Both the position numbers and the translations under genes were made by a program. A DNA stretch of 35,786 nt from CBDFGT01 sp965247225 (GTDB lineage Bacteria; Pseudomonadota; Alphaproteobacteria; Rhizobiales; Rhizobiaceae), in NCBI GenBank assembly GCA_965247225.1, contig CBDFGT010000026.1, positions 1 through 35,786 on the forward strand. The letters run 5' to 3'. Position 1 is the first letter of the stretch, and each line of letters begins with the position of its first letter. The notes beneath the pieces were generated by a model that saw nothing but the letters and a program-made list of their open reading frames with translations, was not told where the DNA came from and searched no databases. Shown in pieces: positions 22,450-30,619 of the stretch.

Positions 22450-23024
22450 TGCAGCATATCAAGGCCGAAACTTACAGACATATGCCATGGAAGAACGGCG
22501 GCGGCGAAACCATCGAAATTGCCGTTTTTCCGGAAGGTGCAGGCACAGACGCATTTGACTGGCGCGTGAGCATGGCCGCTGTTGCCTCGGACGGGCCGTT
22601 TTCCGGGTTTTTGCAGATTGACCGGACACTGTGTCTCCTGACCGGCCATGGCATTTGTCTGCAGATCGGGCGCATGACCTATACACTGGATGCAAAATCA
22701 CCACCCCTGGCGTTTGCCGGGGATGTGGCTACCACCGCCACATTGACAGATGGTCCGGTGACGGACCTGAATGTGATGACCCGGCGCGGCGTGTTCAAAC
22801 ATCATGTCGAGCGGATTGCCGGCGCGTCAGACCTGACCTTCAATCACCGTTCCGGAACGCTGCTGATCCTGTGCACAGCGGCAGCCGCGATGCAAACACC
22901 TGATCGTTCCATTGCACTGCAACGGCTTGACTGCGTTCGCTTTGACGAACCAACCAGTGATATCTGGCTGGAAATACCGGAACCCGCCACGATTTTCTTG
23001 ATCACGCTTTCTTCTGAAACCTGA
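22449..23024 (+). CDS. hutD: HutD family protein
   Basis: A 191-residue bicupin-like protein of the HutD family. The N-terminus HIKAETYRHMPWKNGGGETI is the family hallmark (W-K-N-G-G-G-x-T), followed by DWRVSMAAVASDGPFSGF. In Pseudomonas HutD is needed for full fitness on histidine and is proposed to limit hut induction, perhaps by binding N-formylglutamate or urocanate; the exact role is not settled. It is the last gene of the operon, coupled to hutU by a one-base overlap. No hutG follows. Confidence 0.92.
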   Translation: MQHIKAETYRHMPWKNGGGETIEIAVFPEGAGTDAFDWRVSMAAVASDGPFSGFLQIDRTLCLLTGHGICLQIGRMTYTLDAKSPPLAFAGDVATTATLTDGPVTDLNVMTRRGVFKHHVERIAGASDLTFNHRSGTLLILCTAAAAMQTPDRSIALQRLDCVRFDEPTSDIWLEIPEPATIFLITLSSET

Positions 23025-23319
23025 CACTGGCACGAGGCATGTCTGGCCTGCGGTTGGTGTCAGTCGCCTTGAAGGGCCGGCCATCCTATTCATGAACAGG
23101 AAATTTTCACAATTGAAATAATTGACGTTTACGTTAAAGTTATTTGGTGGCATAATCCTCACGTATGGAGGGAGATTTCCGGTGCAGCAAAAGGTTGGAG
23201 GACCAATATGCATTCGGAAGACTTCCGGCATCGGTGTTAGATTGGGCTGACCGGGCGTGACTGACCAGGCCAGACTGGAAATGCACCGCTTGCGTTTGTA
23301 TAACCGGGCAGGAGGAGTT
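23025..23319 (+). promoter_or_regulatory. fadD upstream region with ttgacgtttacgttaa motif
   Basis: No gene here. At 23122-23137 the sequence ttgacgtttacgttaa resembles the palindromic sites of MerR-family LiuR-type regulators of fatty-acid and branched-chain amino-acid breakdown in alphaproteobacteria (recognised from memory). Its placement before an acyl-CoA ligase gene is consistent. I see no clear -35/-10 pair and no strong terminator for hutD. Confidence 0.35.
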
Positions 23320-25020
23320 ATGGTAGAGACACGTTCAAAAGGCAGCGGACTTGCAGCCGACAAAATTTGGCTTTCGTCTTATTCACCCGCAGTCGCCCCT
23401 GATATTGCACCGCTTGAACATTCTTCCATCGGTGATGCATTCGAAGCATCCATCCGGACATTCAGTGATCGCGTTGCCTACAGCAGTATGGGCAGGCCGA
23501 TGACTTTTCGCGAGCTTGAAACCGAATCCCGCAAGGTGGCTGCATGGCTGCAATCGAGGGGTCTCAAAAAGGGTGACAGGGTTGCGGTGATGATGCCGAA
23601 TATCCTGCAAAATCCTGTGGTAACCTTCGGCGTTTTGCGGGCAGGCTTTGTAGTGGTCAATGTCAACCCGCTTTATACCCCCCGCGAGCTGGAGCACCAG
23701 TTGAAAGACAGCGGTGCCAAAGCTATCTTTGTTCTGGAAAACTTTGCCCATACAGTGGATCAGGTTGTTTCCAGGACAGATCTCCAGCATGTGGTCGTCA
23801 CCAGCATGGGAGACCTGCTGGGGTTCAAAGGGCTTCTGGTCAATGTGGTTGTGCGCCATGTTAAAAAACTGGTGCCTGCATGGACCTTGCCGCACCATGT
23901 CCCGTTCAAATCCGTTATGAAACAGGGATATTCACGCGGATTTTTCAAACCTGAACAGTCCTTGTCCGATATTGCCTTCCTGCAATATACGGGCGGGACG
24001 ACCGGTGTTTCCAAAGGGGCAATTCTGACCCATGGAAACATTCTTTCCAATGTCGCACAAAATGTTGCCTGGCTGCAGACTGCATTTTCCAGGCGCACAC
24101 CTCCAGAACAACTGACCCTGATTTGTGCATTGCCACTATACCATATTTTCGCGCTGACCGTGAATGCCATGATGGGACTGACGCTGGGAGCCGAAAATGT
24201 GCTGATTGCCAATCCGCGGGATATTCCGGCGCTGGTACTGGAGCTTAAAAAACGTCCCTTCCATATTTTCCCGGGGCTGAACACGCTTTTTAACGCCTTG
24301 ATGAACAATCCCGACTTCCCGAAAATCGATTTTTCCCAATTGCTTTTGACACTGGCAGGCGGCATGGCCGTTCAGCGCCCTGTGGCGGAACGCTGGAAAG
24401 CGATGACAGGATGCCCGATTGCCGAAGGCTATGGCCTGTCTGAAACGTCGCCTGTAGCGACAGCCAACCTGTTTGATGCAACAGAGTTTTCGGGCACTGT
24501 GGGCCTGCCGCTGCCCTCAACCGATATCGAGATTCGTGACGATGACGGCAATACGCTGCCGACTGGCGCGACCGGAGAAATCTGCATTCGCGGTCCACAG
24601 GTGATGGCGGGATACTGGAACCGGCCGGACGAAACCGCAAAGGTGATGACCCCTGACGGATTTTTCCGCTCCGGCGATATCGGCGTGATGGATGAGCGTG
24701 GCTATACCAAAATTGTTGACCGCAAGAAGGATATGATCCTGGTCTCCGGTTTCAATGTGTTTCCCAACGAGATTGAGGAAGTGGTGGCCATGATGCCTGA
24801 TGTGCTGGAATGTGCTGCCATAGGCGTTCCGGATATCACGTCGGGCGAGGCGGTGAAACTTTTTGTCGTTGCCAGAAATGCCAATCTGACAGAAGCCGCC
24901 ATCAAGGCGCATTGCAGCGAAAATCTGACCAATTACAAACGGCCCAAATATATCGAGTTTCGCACCGGACTGCCAAAATCCAATGTTGGAAAAATCTTGC
25001 GAAAAGACCTTCGGACCTGA
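23320..25020 (+). CDS. fadD: long-chain fatty acid-CoA ligase
   Basis: Activates fatty acids with ATP and coenzyme A for beta-oxidation, at the inner face of the membrane. 566 residues of the adenylate-forming superfamily: P-loop YTGGTTGVSKGAILTH, A5 motif GYGLSETSP, RSGDIGVMDERGY with the ATP-ribose-binding aspartate, hinge DRKKDMILVSGFNVFPNEIE, and the C-terminal catalytic lysine in SNVGKILRKDLR. The ATG at 23320 is selected for its AGGAGGA site; an upstream GTG at 23257 would add 21 residues without family support. A short hairpin follows at 25051-25072. In rhizobia the same neighbour, pgi, follows fadD. Confidence 0.93.
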   Translation: MVETRSKGSGLAADKIWLSSYSPAVAPDIAPLEHSSIGDAFEASIRTFSDRVAYSSMGRPMTFRELETESRKVAAWLQSRGLKKGDRVAVMMPNILQNPVVTFGVLRAGFVVVNVNPLYTPRELEHQLKDSGAKAIFVLENFAHTVDQVVSRTDLQHVVVTSMGDLLGFKGLLVNVVVRHVKKLVPAWTLPHHVPFKSVMKQGYSRGFFKPEQSLSDIAFLQYTGGTTGVSKGAILTHGNILSNVAQNVAWLQTAFSRRTPPEQLTLICALPLYHIFALTVNAMMGLTLGAENVLIANPRDIPALVLELKKRPFHIFPGLNTLFNALMNNPDFPKIDFSQLLLTLAGGMAVQRPVAERWKAMTGCPIAEGYGLSETSPVATANLFDATEFSGTVGLPLPSTDIEIRDDDGNTLPTGATGEICIRGPQVMAGYWNRPDETAKVMTPDGFFRSGDIGVMDERGYTKIVDRKKDMILVSGFNVFPNEIEEVVAMMPDVLECAAIGVPDITSGEAVKLFVVARNANLTEAAIKAHCSENLTNYKRPKYIEFRTGLPKSNVGKILRKDLRT

Positions 25021-25050
25021 ACTGACCGTTTCATATGCCTTGATTCCGCG

Positions 25051-25072
25051 CGGACAAAAAGTCTAGTGTCCG
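25051..25072 (+). terminator. weak hairpin after fadD
   Basis: Stem cggaca (25051-25056) with tgtccg (25067-25072), then gcattatttttc. It may terminate fadD partly before pgi. Confidence 0.35.
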
Positions 25073-25101
25073 GCATTATTTTTCTTGATGCGGAGTTTGG
25101 C

Positions 25102-26727
25102 ATGAGTGTGATCGTCGAAGAACTGAAGGCAGCCGTTCGTGAGACAAATGCAACCGATATAAGGGCTGCATTTGCGTCCGATCCGAACCGGTTTTCGAAA
25201 TATACCGTAACATGCGGCGACTTCCTGTTTGATTACTCCAAGTGCGCCGTGAATGCGGATATTCTGGCACTGCTGGAAAAAGCCGCGCAGGATGCCAATG
25301 TCGCCGAAAAGCGGGACGCCATGTTCCGCGGTGACATTATCAACATTACGGAGGAACGCGCCGTGCTGCACACGGCACTGCGCAACCGCGCCAATATACC
25401 GGTTTTTGTCGAGGGCAAGGACGTGATGCCGGATGTGAACGCGGTTCTGGATGCCATGGGCAAATTTGCCAAGGGTATCCGCAACGGCGATCTGCGCGGT
25501 GCCACCGGCAAGAAAATTACCGATGTTGTGAATATCGGTATCGGCGGCTCGGATCTTGGGCCTGTGATGGCCACATTGGCCCTGGCACCGTTTCACGACG
25601 GGCCACGCCTGCATTTCGTTTCCAATATCGATAGTGCGCATATTGCCGATACACTGAAACGGGTGGAAGCCGAAAGCACCCTGTTCATCGTTGCCTCCAA
25701 AACATTCACAACGATTGAAACCATGACCAATGCTGCAACGGCCCGCGCGTTTGTGGCAGATGCCCTTGGTGAAAAGGCGGTGAAGCACCATTTTGCCGCC
25801 GTTTCGACAGCGCTCGACAAGGTGGCGGCTTTCGGTATTGCCGAAGACCGGGTCTTCGGGTTTTGGGACTGGGTTGGCGGGCGCTATTCCATCTGGTCGG
25901 CTATTGGCCTGCCACTGATGATCGCCATAGGGAAAAGGGACTTCGCCTCCTTTCTGGATGGCGCACATGCCATGGACCGGCATTTTGTCGAGGCTCCGCT
26001 GCGCCAGAATATTCCCATGCTGCTCGGTCTTATCGGGTTTTACCACCGCCGGGTGCTCGGCTACACGTCCCGCGCGGTCATCCCGTATGACCAGCGGCTG
26101 TCGCGTTTTCCGGCCTATCTCCAGCAGCTCGATATGGAATCCAACGGCAAGGCCGTGACCTTCGAGAGCGAGGATGTTGACGGTGGCACCGGTCCTGTTG
26201 TCTGGGGTGAGCCCGGAACAAACGGCCAGCATGCGTTTTTCCAGTTGCTGCATCAGGGCACCGATACAATACCGGTGGAATTCATGATTGCGGCGCGCGG
26301 TTTCGAGCCGGAGTTGCGCCATCAGCATAATCTTTTGATTTCCAATTGCCTTGCCCAGTCCCAGGCGCTGATGAAAGGCCGCACATTGGAAGAGGCAAAG
26401 GCCCAGCTGACATCCAAGGGCATGGATGACGAAAAGGCCGACCGCATTGCGCCGCACCGGGTGTTTTCCGGTAATCGTCCGTCGATCACCATGACCTATG
26501 ACTGGCTGACCCCGTTTGCGCTCGGTCGTCTGATCGCGCTCTACGAACATCGCGTGTTTGTGGAAGGCGTGCTGTTTGGCATCATGTCGTTCGACCAGTG
26601 GGGTGTCGAGCTTGGCAAGGAACTGGCCACGGGGCTTCTGCCGGTTGTGGAAGGCAAACTGGACACAAGCGGACTGGACAGTTCAACCGCTGGCCTTGTT
26701 GCCGCCCTGTTGAAGGCCAGCCAATAA
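25102..26727 (+). CDS. pgi: glucose-6-phosphate isomerase
   Basis: Interconverts glucose-6-phosphate and fructose-6-phosphate. 541 residues, normal for alphaproteobacterial Pgi. Signatures: VNIGIGGSDLGPVMATLALA (substrate phosphate region), GGRYSIWSAIGLPL with active-site arginine, WGEPGTNGQHAFFQLLHQGT (catalytic Glu and His), and FDQWGVELGKELA with the active-site lysine. The ATG at 25102 follows GGAG and matches the family N-terminus; the in-frame start at 25066 overlaps the hairpin after fadD. It converges with the fructokinase gene at a shared terminator. Its product sits next to fructokinase in metabolism, since fructose-6-phosphate is the common intermediate. Confidence 0.97.
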   Translation: MSVIVEELKAAVRETNATDIRAAFASDPNRFSKYTVTCGDFLFDYSKCAVNADILALLEKAAQDANVAEKRDAMFRGDIINITEERAVLHTALRNRANIPVFVEGKDVMPDVNAVLDAMGKFAKGIRNGDLRGATGKKITDVVNIGIGGSDLGPVMATLALAPFHDGPRLHFVSNIDSAHIADTLKRVEAESTLFIVASKTFTTIETMTNAATARAFVADALGEKAVKHHFAAVSTALDKVAAFGIAEDRVFGFWDWVGGRYSIWSAIGLPLMIAIGKRDFASFLDGAHAMDRHFVEAPLRQNIPMLLGLIGFYHRRVLGYTSRAVIPYDQRLSRFPAYLQQLDMESNGKAVTFESEDVDGGTGPVVWGEPGTNGQHAFFQLLHQGTDTIPVEFMIAARGFEPELRHQHNLLISNCLAQSQALMKGRTLEEAKAQLTSKGMDDEKADRIAPHRVFSGNRPSITMTYDWLTPFALGRLIALYEHRVFVEGVLFGIMSFDQWGVELGKELATGLLPVVEGKLDTSGLDSSTAGLVAALLKASQ

Positions 26728-26750
26728 TCCAGTGCGCAAAATTGCCATGC

Positions 26751-26776
26751 AGACGGGCTGCCAAAGCCCGTCTTTC
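26751..26776. terminator. bidirectional terminator between pgi and fructokinase gene
   Basis: Perfect 9-bp stem agacgggct (26751-26759) with agcccgtct (26765-26773), 5-base loop, then ttc. It stands between converging genes, 24 bases from each stop. Confidence 0.75.
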
Positions 26777-26796
26777 AGGTTTTACAAAACGCTTTC

Positions 26797-27723
26797 TTAC
26801 AAACCTATCTCGTGCGCCCAGGGCGGGTTTGCTCCGGCCCTTGACACGGTGACGGCAGCGGTTTTGGCGGCCAGTTCCAGGGCCCTGGCAATCTGCTCCC
26901 GGGTCAAGACAGCAACCTGCGCCTTGGTCAGCAGGTTCTGCATTTTCAACGACGCCAGAACGCCTGCATCAAAGGTATCGCCTGCCCCGATCGTATCGAC
27001 AACAGTCACGCGCTGGCTTGGAACCGTTACCTTGTGATGGGCCGTATAGCCGACGGCACCGTCCGCACCCTTGGTGATGATCACCAGTTTTGGACCCCGT
27101 TTGAGCCATTCTGCGGCAAGGGCATCATGATCGCCTTCCATACCGAACCATTCCAGATCCTCGTCGGAAAACTTGACGATATCCGACATGACCGCCATGC
27201 GGTTGATACGGGCCATATGGGCCTGCTTGTCCCTGATGAACCCCGGACGGATATTGGGATCCAGGCAGATAACCCGTGTCGTGTGCTCACGCTCCATCAA
27301 GGCTTCGTATGTATCCCCGCACGGGTCCGGGATGAGGCTGATGGCACCGAAATGCAGGGCTTCGCAATCATCCCCCAGTTTTGGCAGGTCATCCCTGGTC
27401 ATCATGCGGCCTGCCGTATTCTCATCATAGAAGGCATAGGTGGCAGACCCGTTGACCAGCTTGACGAAGGCAACAGTTGTGGGCCTTGCCGAAATGGCAC
27501 AGGGCGAGAAATCCACGTGTGATGCGGCCAGGGTTTCGCGCAGCACATCACCCAGCATGTCGTCTGACAGTCCTGTGAAAAAGGCGGTCGGCAGGCCCAG
27601 ACGTCCAAGTGCTATGGCTGTATTGAAGATTGCCCCGCCTGCATAGGGCGCATAGCACGCCTCGCCCAGCGTAGATGTGCGTGGCAACATATCAATCAGG
27701 GCTTCACCGCAGCAGAGGATCAT
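26797..27723 (-). CDS. frk: fructokinase (PfkB/ribokinase family)
   Basis: Phosphorylates fructose to fructose-6-phosphate with ATP. 308 residues with both PfkB signatures: AGGAIFNTAIALGRLGLPTA near the N-terminus (residues 28-47) and VVDTIGAGDTFDAG (241-254) with catalytic D249. The DPNIRP segment (155-160) is typical of rhizobial/Brucella Frk fructokinases. The ATG at 27723 has an AAGGAAAA site; the upstream TTG at 27738 does not. Two adjacent LacI-type operators lie 24 bases and more upstream, suggesting sugar-dependent control. It follows pyrE on the same strand with a 68-base gap. Another hexose specificity is possible. Confidence 0.9.
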   Translation of the reverse strand: MILCCGEALIDMLPRTSTLGEACYAPYAGGAIFNTAIALGRLGLPTAFFTGLSDDMLGDVLRETLAASHVDFSPCAISARPTTVAFVKLVNGSATYAFYDENTAGRMMTRDDLPKLGDDCEALHFGAISLIPDPCGDTYEALMEREHTTRVICLDPNIRPGFIRDKQAHMARINRMAVMSDIVKFSDEDLEWFGMEGDHDALAAEWLKRGPKLVIITKGADGAVGYTAHHKVTVPSQRVTVVDTIGAGDTFDAGVLASLKMQNLLTKAQVAVLTREQIARALELAAKTAAVTVSRAGANPPWAHEIGL

Positions 27724-27746
27724 TGTCTTTTCCTTCAATACATAAC

Positions 27747-27774
27747 TTGAATCGATTTAATTCAACCGGTTGAA
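27747..27774 (-). promoter_or_regulatory. two adjacent LacI-type operators upstream of fructokinase gene
   Basis: ttgaatcgatttaa (27747-27760, imperfect palindrome) is followed directly by ttcaaccggttgaa (27761-27774, perfect palindrome). Both fit TTnAAnCGnTTnAA with a central CG, the usual form of LacI-family operators. No LacI-family gene is in the window. Confidence 0.7.
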
Positions 27775-27791
27775 TAAAGGAAGGGGCAATA

Positions 27792-28490
27792 TCATACAAT
27801 CGCCAGTTCTGTAGCGCCGCCATGGGTCGCAGACCATTCCAGAGGCGCGTTGAGAAAGGATTCAACCTCCGCCAATGTATCAACATCAAACAGGGACTGT
27901 GCGCGGGCAACAGCCAGCACATCGCGCCATGTGGCAATATAATGCAAATCAACACCACGAGTTGCCATACTGGCACGCGCCTGCGGGAAAATATCGTAAT
28001 AAAACAGTGCCATACCGTGATCAACGATACCACCGGCTGCACGCACCGCATCTATGAAAGTAAACATGGAGCCGCCTGCCGTGGTCAGATCCTCGATCAC
28101 CAGAACACGGGAGCCTTCCGGCATGTGGCCCTCGATCCGGGCATTGCGGCCATGGCCTTTGGGTTGTTTGCGGACATAGAGCATCGGCAGTGCCAGCCGG
28201 TCCGCCAAAAGGGCCGCGAAGGGAATTCCGGCCGTTTCGCCACCTGCAATGCAATCAAACTGCTCAAAACCTGCCTCGCGCAGAACTGTGCCCGCTGCAA
28301 AATCCATCACGGCCGAGCGGATGCGGGGATAGGAAATCAGTTTGCGGCAATCAATATAGACAGGGCTCGCAAGGCCGGACGCCAGCTTGTAGGGCTGTTC
28401 GGGGCGAAAGTGCACCGCCTTGATCTCCCAGAGCATTTTGGCAACCAGTTCAGCCATGACGGATTTATCGGGGAATGAATTCTGGAACAT
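27792..28490 (-). CDS. pyrE: orotate phosphoribosyltransferase
   Basis: Joins orotate and PRPP to orotidine-5'-phosphate in pyrimidine synthesis. 232 residues, of the longer rhizobial type. The PRPP motif is RVLVIEDLTTAGGS, and the substrate-binding stretch YIDCRKLISYPRIR and the catalytic lysine region RKQPKGHGRN are present. The ATG at 28490 is preferred over 28562 because an AGGAG site stands 6 bases before it and the extra 24 residues have no family counterpart. In related genomes pyrC lies next to pyrE; here about 6.4 kb of plus-strand genes separate them. Confidence 0.95.
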   Translation of the reverse strand: MFQNSFPDKSVMAELVAKMLWEIKAVHFRPEQPYKLASGLASPVYIDCRKLISYPRIRSAVMDFAAGTVLREAGFEQFDCIAGGETAGIPFAALLADRLALPMLYVRKQPKGHGRNARIEGHMPEGSRVLVIEDLTTAGGSMFTFIDAVRAAGGIVDHGMALFYYDIFPQARASMATRGVDLHYIATWRDVLAVARAQSLFDVDTLAEVESFLNAPLEWSATHGGATELAIV

Positions 28491-28578
28491 TGCAAACTCC
28501 TGTCTGTGATCTTCATTCGGCTTAGCAGGCGCACGGGAATGTTTCCAGTCTTCAGGTACCAACGATAGCGGCTGAACA

Positions 28579-29649
28579 ATGCTTGCGAAAGCACATATTC
28601 ACGCTCTCTTAAACCCTGTGGTGGTACTTATTAACCTTGTTGCCATGGGACACGACACGATGCTGACCGGGATCATGAACACGCTTGCCCAGCCGTTCCT
28701 GGACATATCGGACCAGCGTGCTTTGCTGTCCTACCTTGCCGCCGTGATTTTTCTGTTTTTTGCCATTGTCTTCATACGCCTGAAACGCCGCAAAAAAGAC
28801 ATTCGCATGGGCGCGTTCTGGCGGCTTCTGACCAGGAAGACCGTCTGGCTGCACCGGTCGGCAATGCTTGATTACAAGCTCTATGCCCTCAATACTGTTT
28901 TGCTGGCATTTGTGCTCGGCTTTTTTACAATCGGCTCCAATGTCTGGGCCAGCGGCATGACCGAGGTTCTGACCACCCTGTTTGGTCCTGCACCGGAAAC
29001 CGTATCACCAGGCTGGCGGGTGATTGCGCTGATTGCCGCTTCGCAAATTCTTGCCCTGGATTTTGGCTATTGGGCAGGCCATGCTGCGATGCACAAGAGC
29101 CCGTTACTGTGGGAATTCCACAAGGTCCACCACTCGGCAGAGGTTATGACGCCAGCAACCGAATTTCGACAGCACCCGGTGGAGCTGGTTCTTATGCCGT
29201 GCTGCATGGCGTTTGCCACGGGTATTTCCTATGCCATCATGGCGCATATCTTTGGTTCCGGCAGCAGGCTGATGGGTTCATACGGTTATAACCTGATCAA
29301 TTTCATCCATCTTTTCACATTTCACCACCTGCGCCATTCGCATATCAACATGCCATTTACCGGCATTTTCGGCCGCATTCTGCACAGTCCCATGCACCAC
29401 ATTATCCACCATTCCGACAACCCCAAACATTTTGACCGGAACATGGGCTATATGCTTTCCATATGGGACTGGATGGCCGGAACACTCTATGTGCCAAAGC
29501 CCGGCGAACGTGTCACGCTTGGCATAGGCCATGAAGGAAAGGCGCATAACAGTGTCGGCAATGCCATCTGGCTGCCATTCCGCAATGCAGGACACCGCAT
29601 TTACCATGGTTTTCGCAAGCATACCCATTTTCAGCGGAAATCGGGCTGA
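28579..29649 (+). CDS. sterol desaturase / fatty acid hydroxylase family membrane protein
   Basis: Di-iron membrane oxygenase family. 356 residues with hydrophobic segments at about 50-65, 98-125 and 155-165 and further ones near 210-230. The histidine boxes are visible: HAAMHK and HKVHHS (around 168-187), then HHLRHSH and MHHIIHH (around 252-280), in the HxxxH / HxxHH order of the superfamily. Substrates range from sterols to carotenoids and fatty acids; which applies here is unknown. The start is uncertain: ATG 28579 has no good ribosome binding site, and ATGs at 28645, 28660 and 28675 are possible. It diverges from pyrE and opens the block inserted between pyrE and pyrC. Confidence 0.85.
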   Translation: MLAKAHIHALLNPVVVLINLVAMGHDTMLTGIMNTLAQPFLDISDQRALLSYLAAVIFLFFAIVFIRLKRRKKDIRMGAFWRLLTRKTVWLHRSAMLDYKLYALNTVLLAFVLGFFTIGSNVWASGMTEVLTTLFGPAPETVSPGWRVIALIAASQILALDFGYWAGHAAMHKSPLLWEFHKVHHSAEVMTPATEFRQHPVELVLMPCCMAFATGISYAIMAHIFGSGSRLMGSYGYNLINFIHLFTFHHLRHSHINMPFTGIFGRILHSPMHHIIHHSDNPKHFDRNMGYMLSIWDWMAGTLYVPKPGERVTLGIGHEGKAHNSVGNAIWLPFRNAGHRIYHGFRKHTHFQRKSG

Positions 29650-29699
29650 TCACAAAGCCGTCACCTAATGCTTTTCTGAAAATGTGGTTTACCTGTCTC

Positions 29700-29729
29700 A
29701 ATTATGTGATAATTATAACATTTCCATGA
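29700..29729 (+). promoter_or_regulatory. putative operator upstream of deoR
   Basis: aattatgtgataatt (29700-29714) is a 6-3-6 palindrome, followed by ataacattt. The reverse complement of the palindrome shares aattatcaca with 30556-30565 before deoC, and both regions continue with a taacatt element, so the same regulator probably binds both. Confidence 0.55.
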
Positions 29730-29756
29730 AAGTGACGACAGACGGGAATACGCACA

Positions 29757-30491
29757 ATGAGCAGCCGCAAAGAAGAGCGGATGAAAAGCCTGACAGTTGC
29801 CCTTGAAGAGCGCGGCGTTCTGCATCTCAAAAAGGCCGCAGACATGCTTGGGGTCTCGATGATGACCATCCGGCGCGATATTGCCGATACGGCAGGACGG
29901 TTTTCTTATCTCGGCGGTCATATTATCCTGACACCCGCCACCGAAATCGACCGGCCCTATGAACTGGCGCGGGCAGCTGACAGCCATCGCGAGGCCAAGC
30001 GTGCAGCCTGCGCCCATGCCGCCAGCACCATTGTTGCCGATGACACAATTTTTGTCGATTGCGGCACGACCCTGTCTCATCTTGTTGATTTTATTCCACA
30101 AGATATGCCTGTTACGGCCATTTGCTATGCGCTGAACGTGGCAGACCGGCTAGCGCGCAAATCCAATGTGCGGCTGATCATGCTCGGCGGACTTTACTAT
30201 CCATCCTCCGCCTCCTTTGCCGGAAGTCCGGGATTTGAAGCCCTTGACCAGCTGGGCCTCAACAAGGCGTTTATTTCCGCCGCCGGTGTTGATGCCATGC
30301 ACGGCGCGACCTGCGAACATTTCCATGAAGCACCGATCAAACGGCAGGCCATCTCCCGCTCGCAAGAGAGTTATCTGGTGGTTGACAGCAGCAAGATCGG
30401 TCGCGTGAAAGCCGCATTTTTTGCAGAAATCGCGGCGTTCCGCGCGGTGATGACAGAAGCGGGAGCCATATCGATTGTCGATCCCGGCTGA
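29757..30491 (+). CDS. deoR: DeoR-family transcriptional regulator
   Basis: Sugar-phosphate-responsive regulator, inferred to control the deoxyribose genes that follow. 244 residues: N-terminal DeoR helix-turn-helix (about 6-55; LKKAADMLGVSMMTIRRDI) and a C-terminal DeoRC sensor domain with the phosphosugar-binding DCGTTLSHLVDF (about 101-112) and GGLYYPSSASF. The spacing of 128 bases to deoC leaves room for a separate promoter, and shared operator-like sites precede both genes. E. coli DeoR responds to deoxyribose-5-phosphate; the same effector is likely here but not proven. Confidence 0.9.
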   Translation: MSSRKEERMKSLTVALEERGVLHLKKAADMLGVSMMTIRRDIADTAGRFSYLGGHIILTPATEIDRPYELARAADSHREAKRAACAHAASTIVADDTIFVDCGTTLSHLVDFIPQDMPVTAICYALNVADRLARKSNVRLIMLGGLYYPSSASFAGSPGFEALDQLGLNKAFISAAGVDAMHGATCEHFHEAPIKRQAISRSQESYLVVDSSKIGRVKAAFFAEIAAFRAVMTEAGAISIVDPG

Positions 30492-30555
30492 ATGGGCTTC
30501 CTGAAATCCCATGCGTGAACGGCACAATGCACTTGACCTTTGTGCATTATGGTGC

Positions 30556-30589
30556 AATTATCACAAATAATATGTTACTATTGTAACAT
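30556..30589 (+). promoter_or_regulatory. operator region upstream of deoC
   Basis: aattatcacaaataat (30556-30571) is directly followed by the palindrome atgttac-tatt-gtaacat (30572-30589, perfect 7-bp arms). The latter recalls the TGTTA...TAACA form of the E. coli DeoR operator. It lies 31 bases before the deoC start. Confidence 0.6.
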
Positions 30590-30619
30590 TCATTGCTTCG
30601 GCAATCGGAGGAGACCGGT

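Noticed and set aside
25063..26550. A 495-residue minus-strand frame
   Set aside because: Antisense shadow of pgi; length results from codon bias in high-GC DNA.
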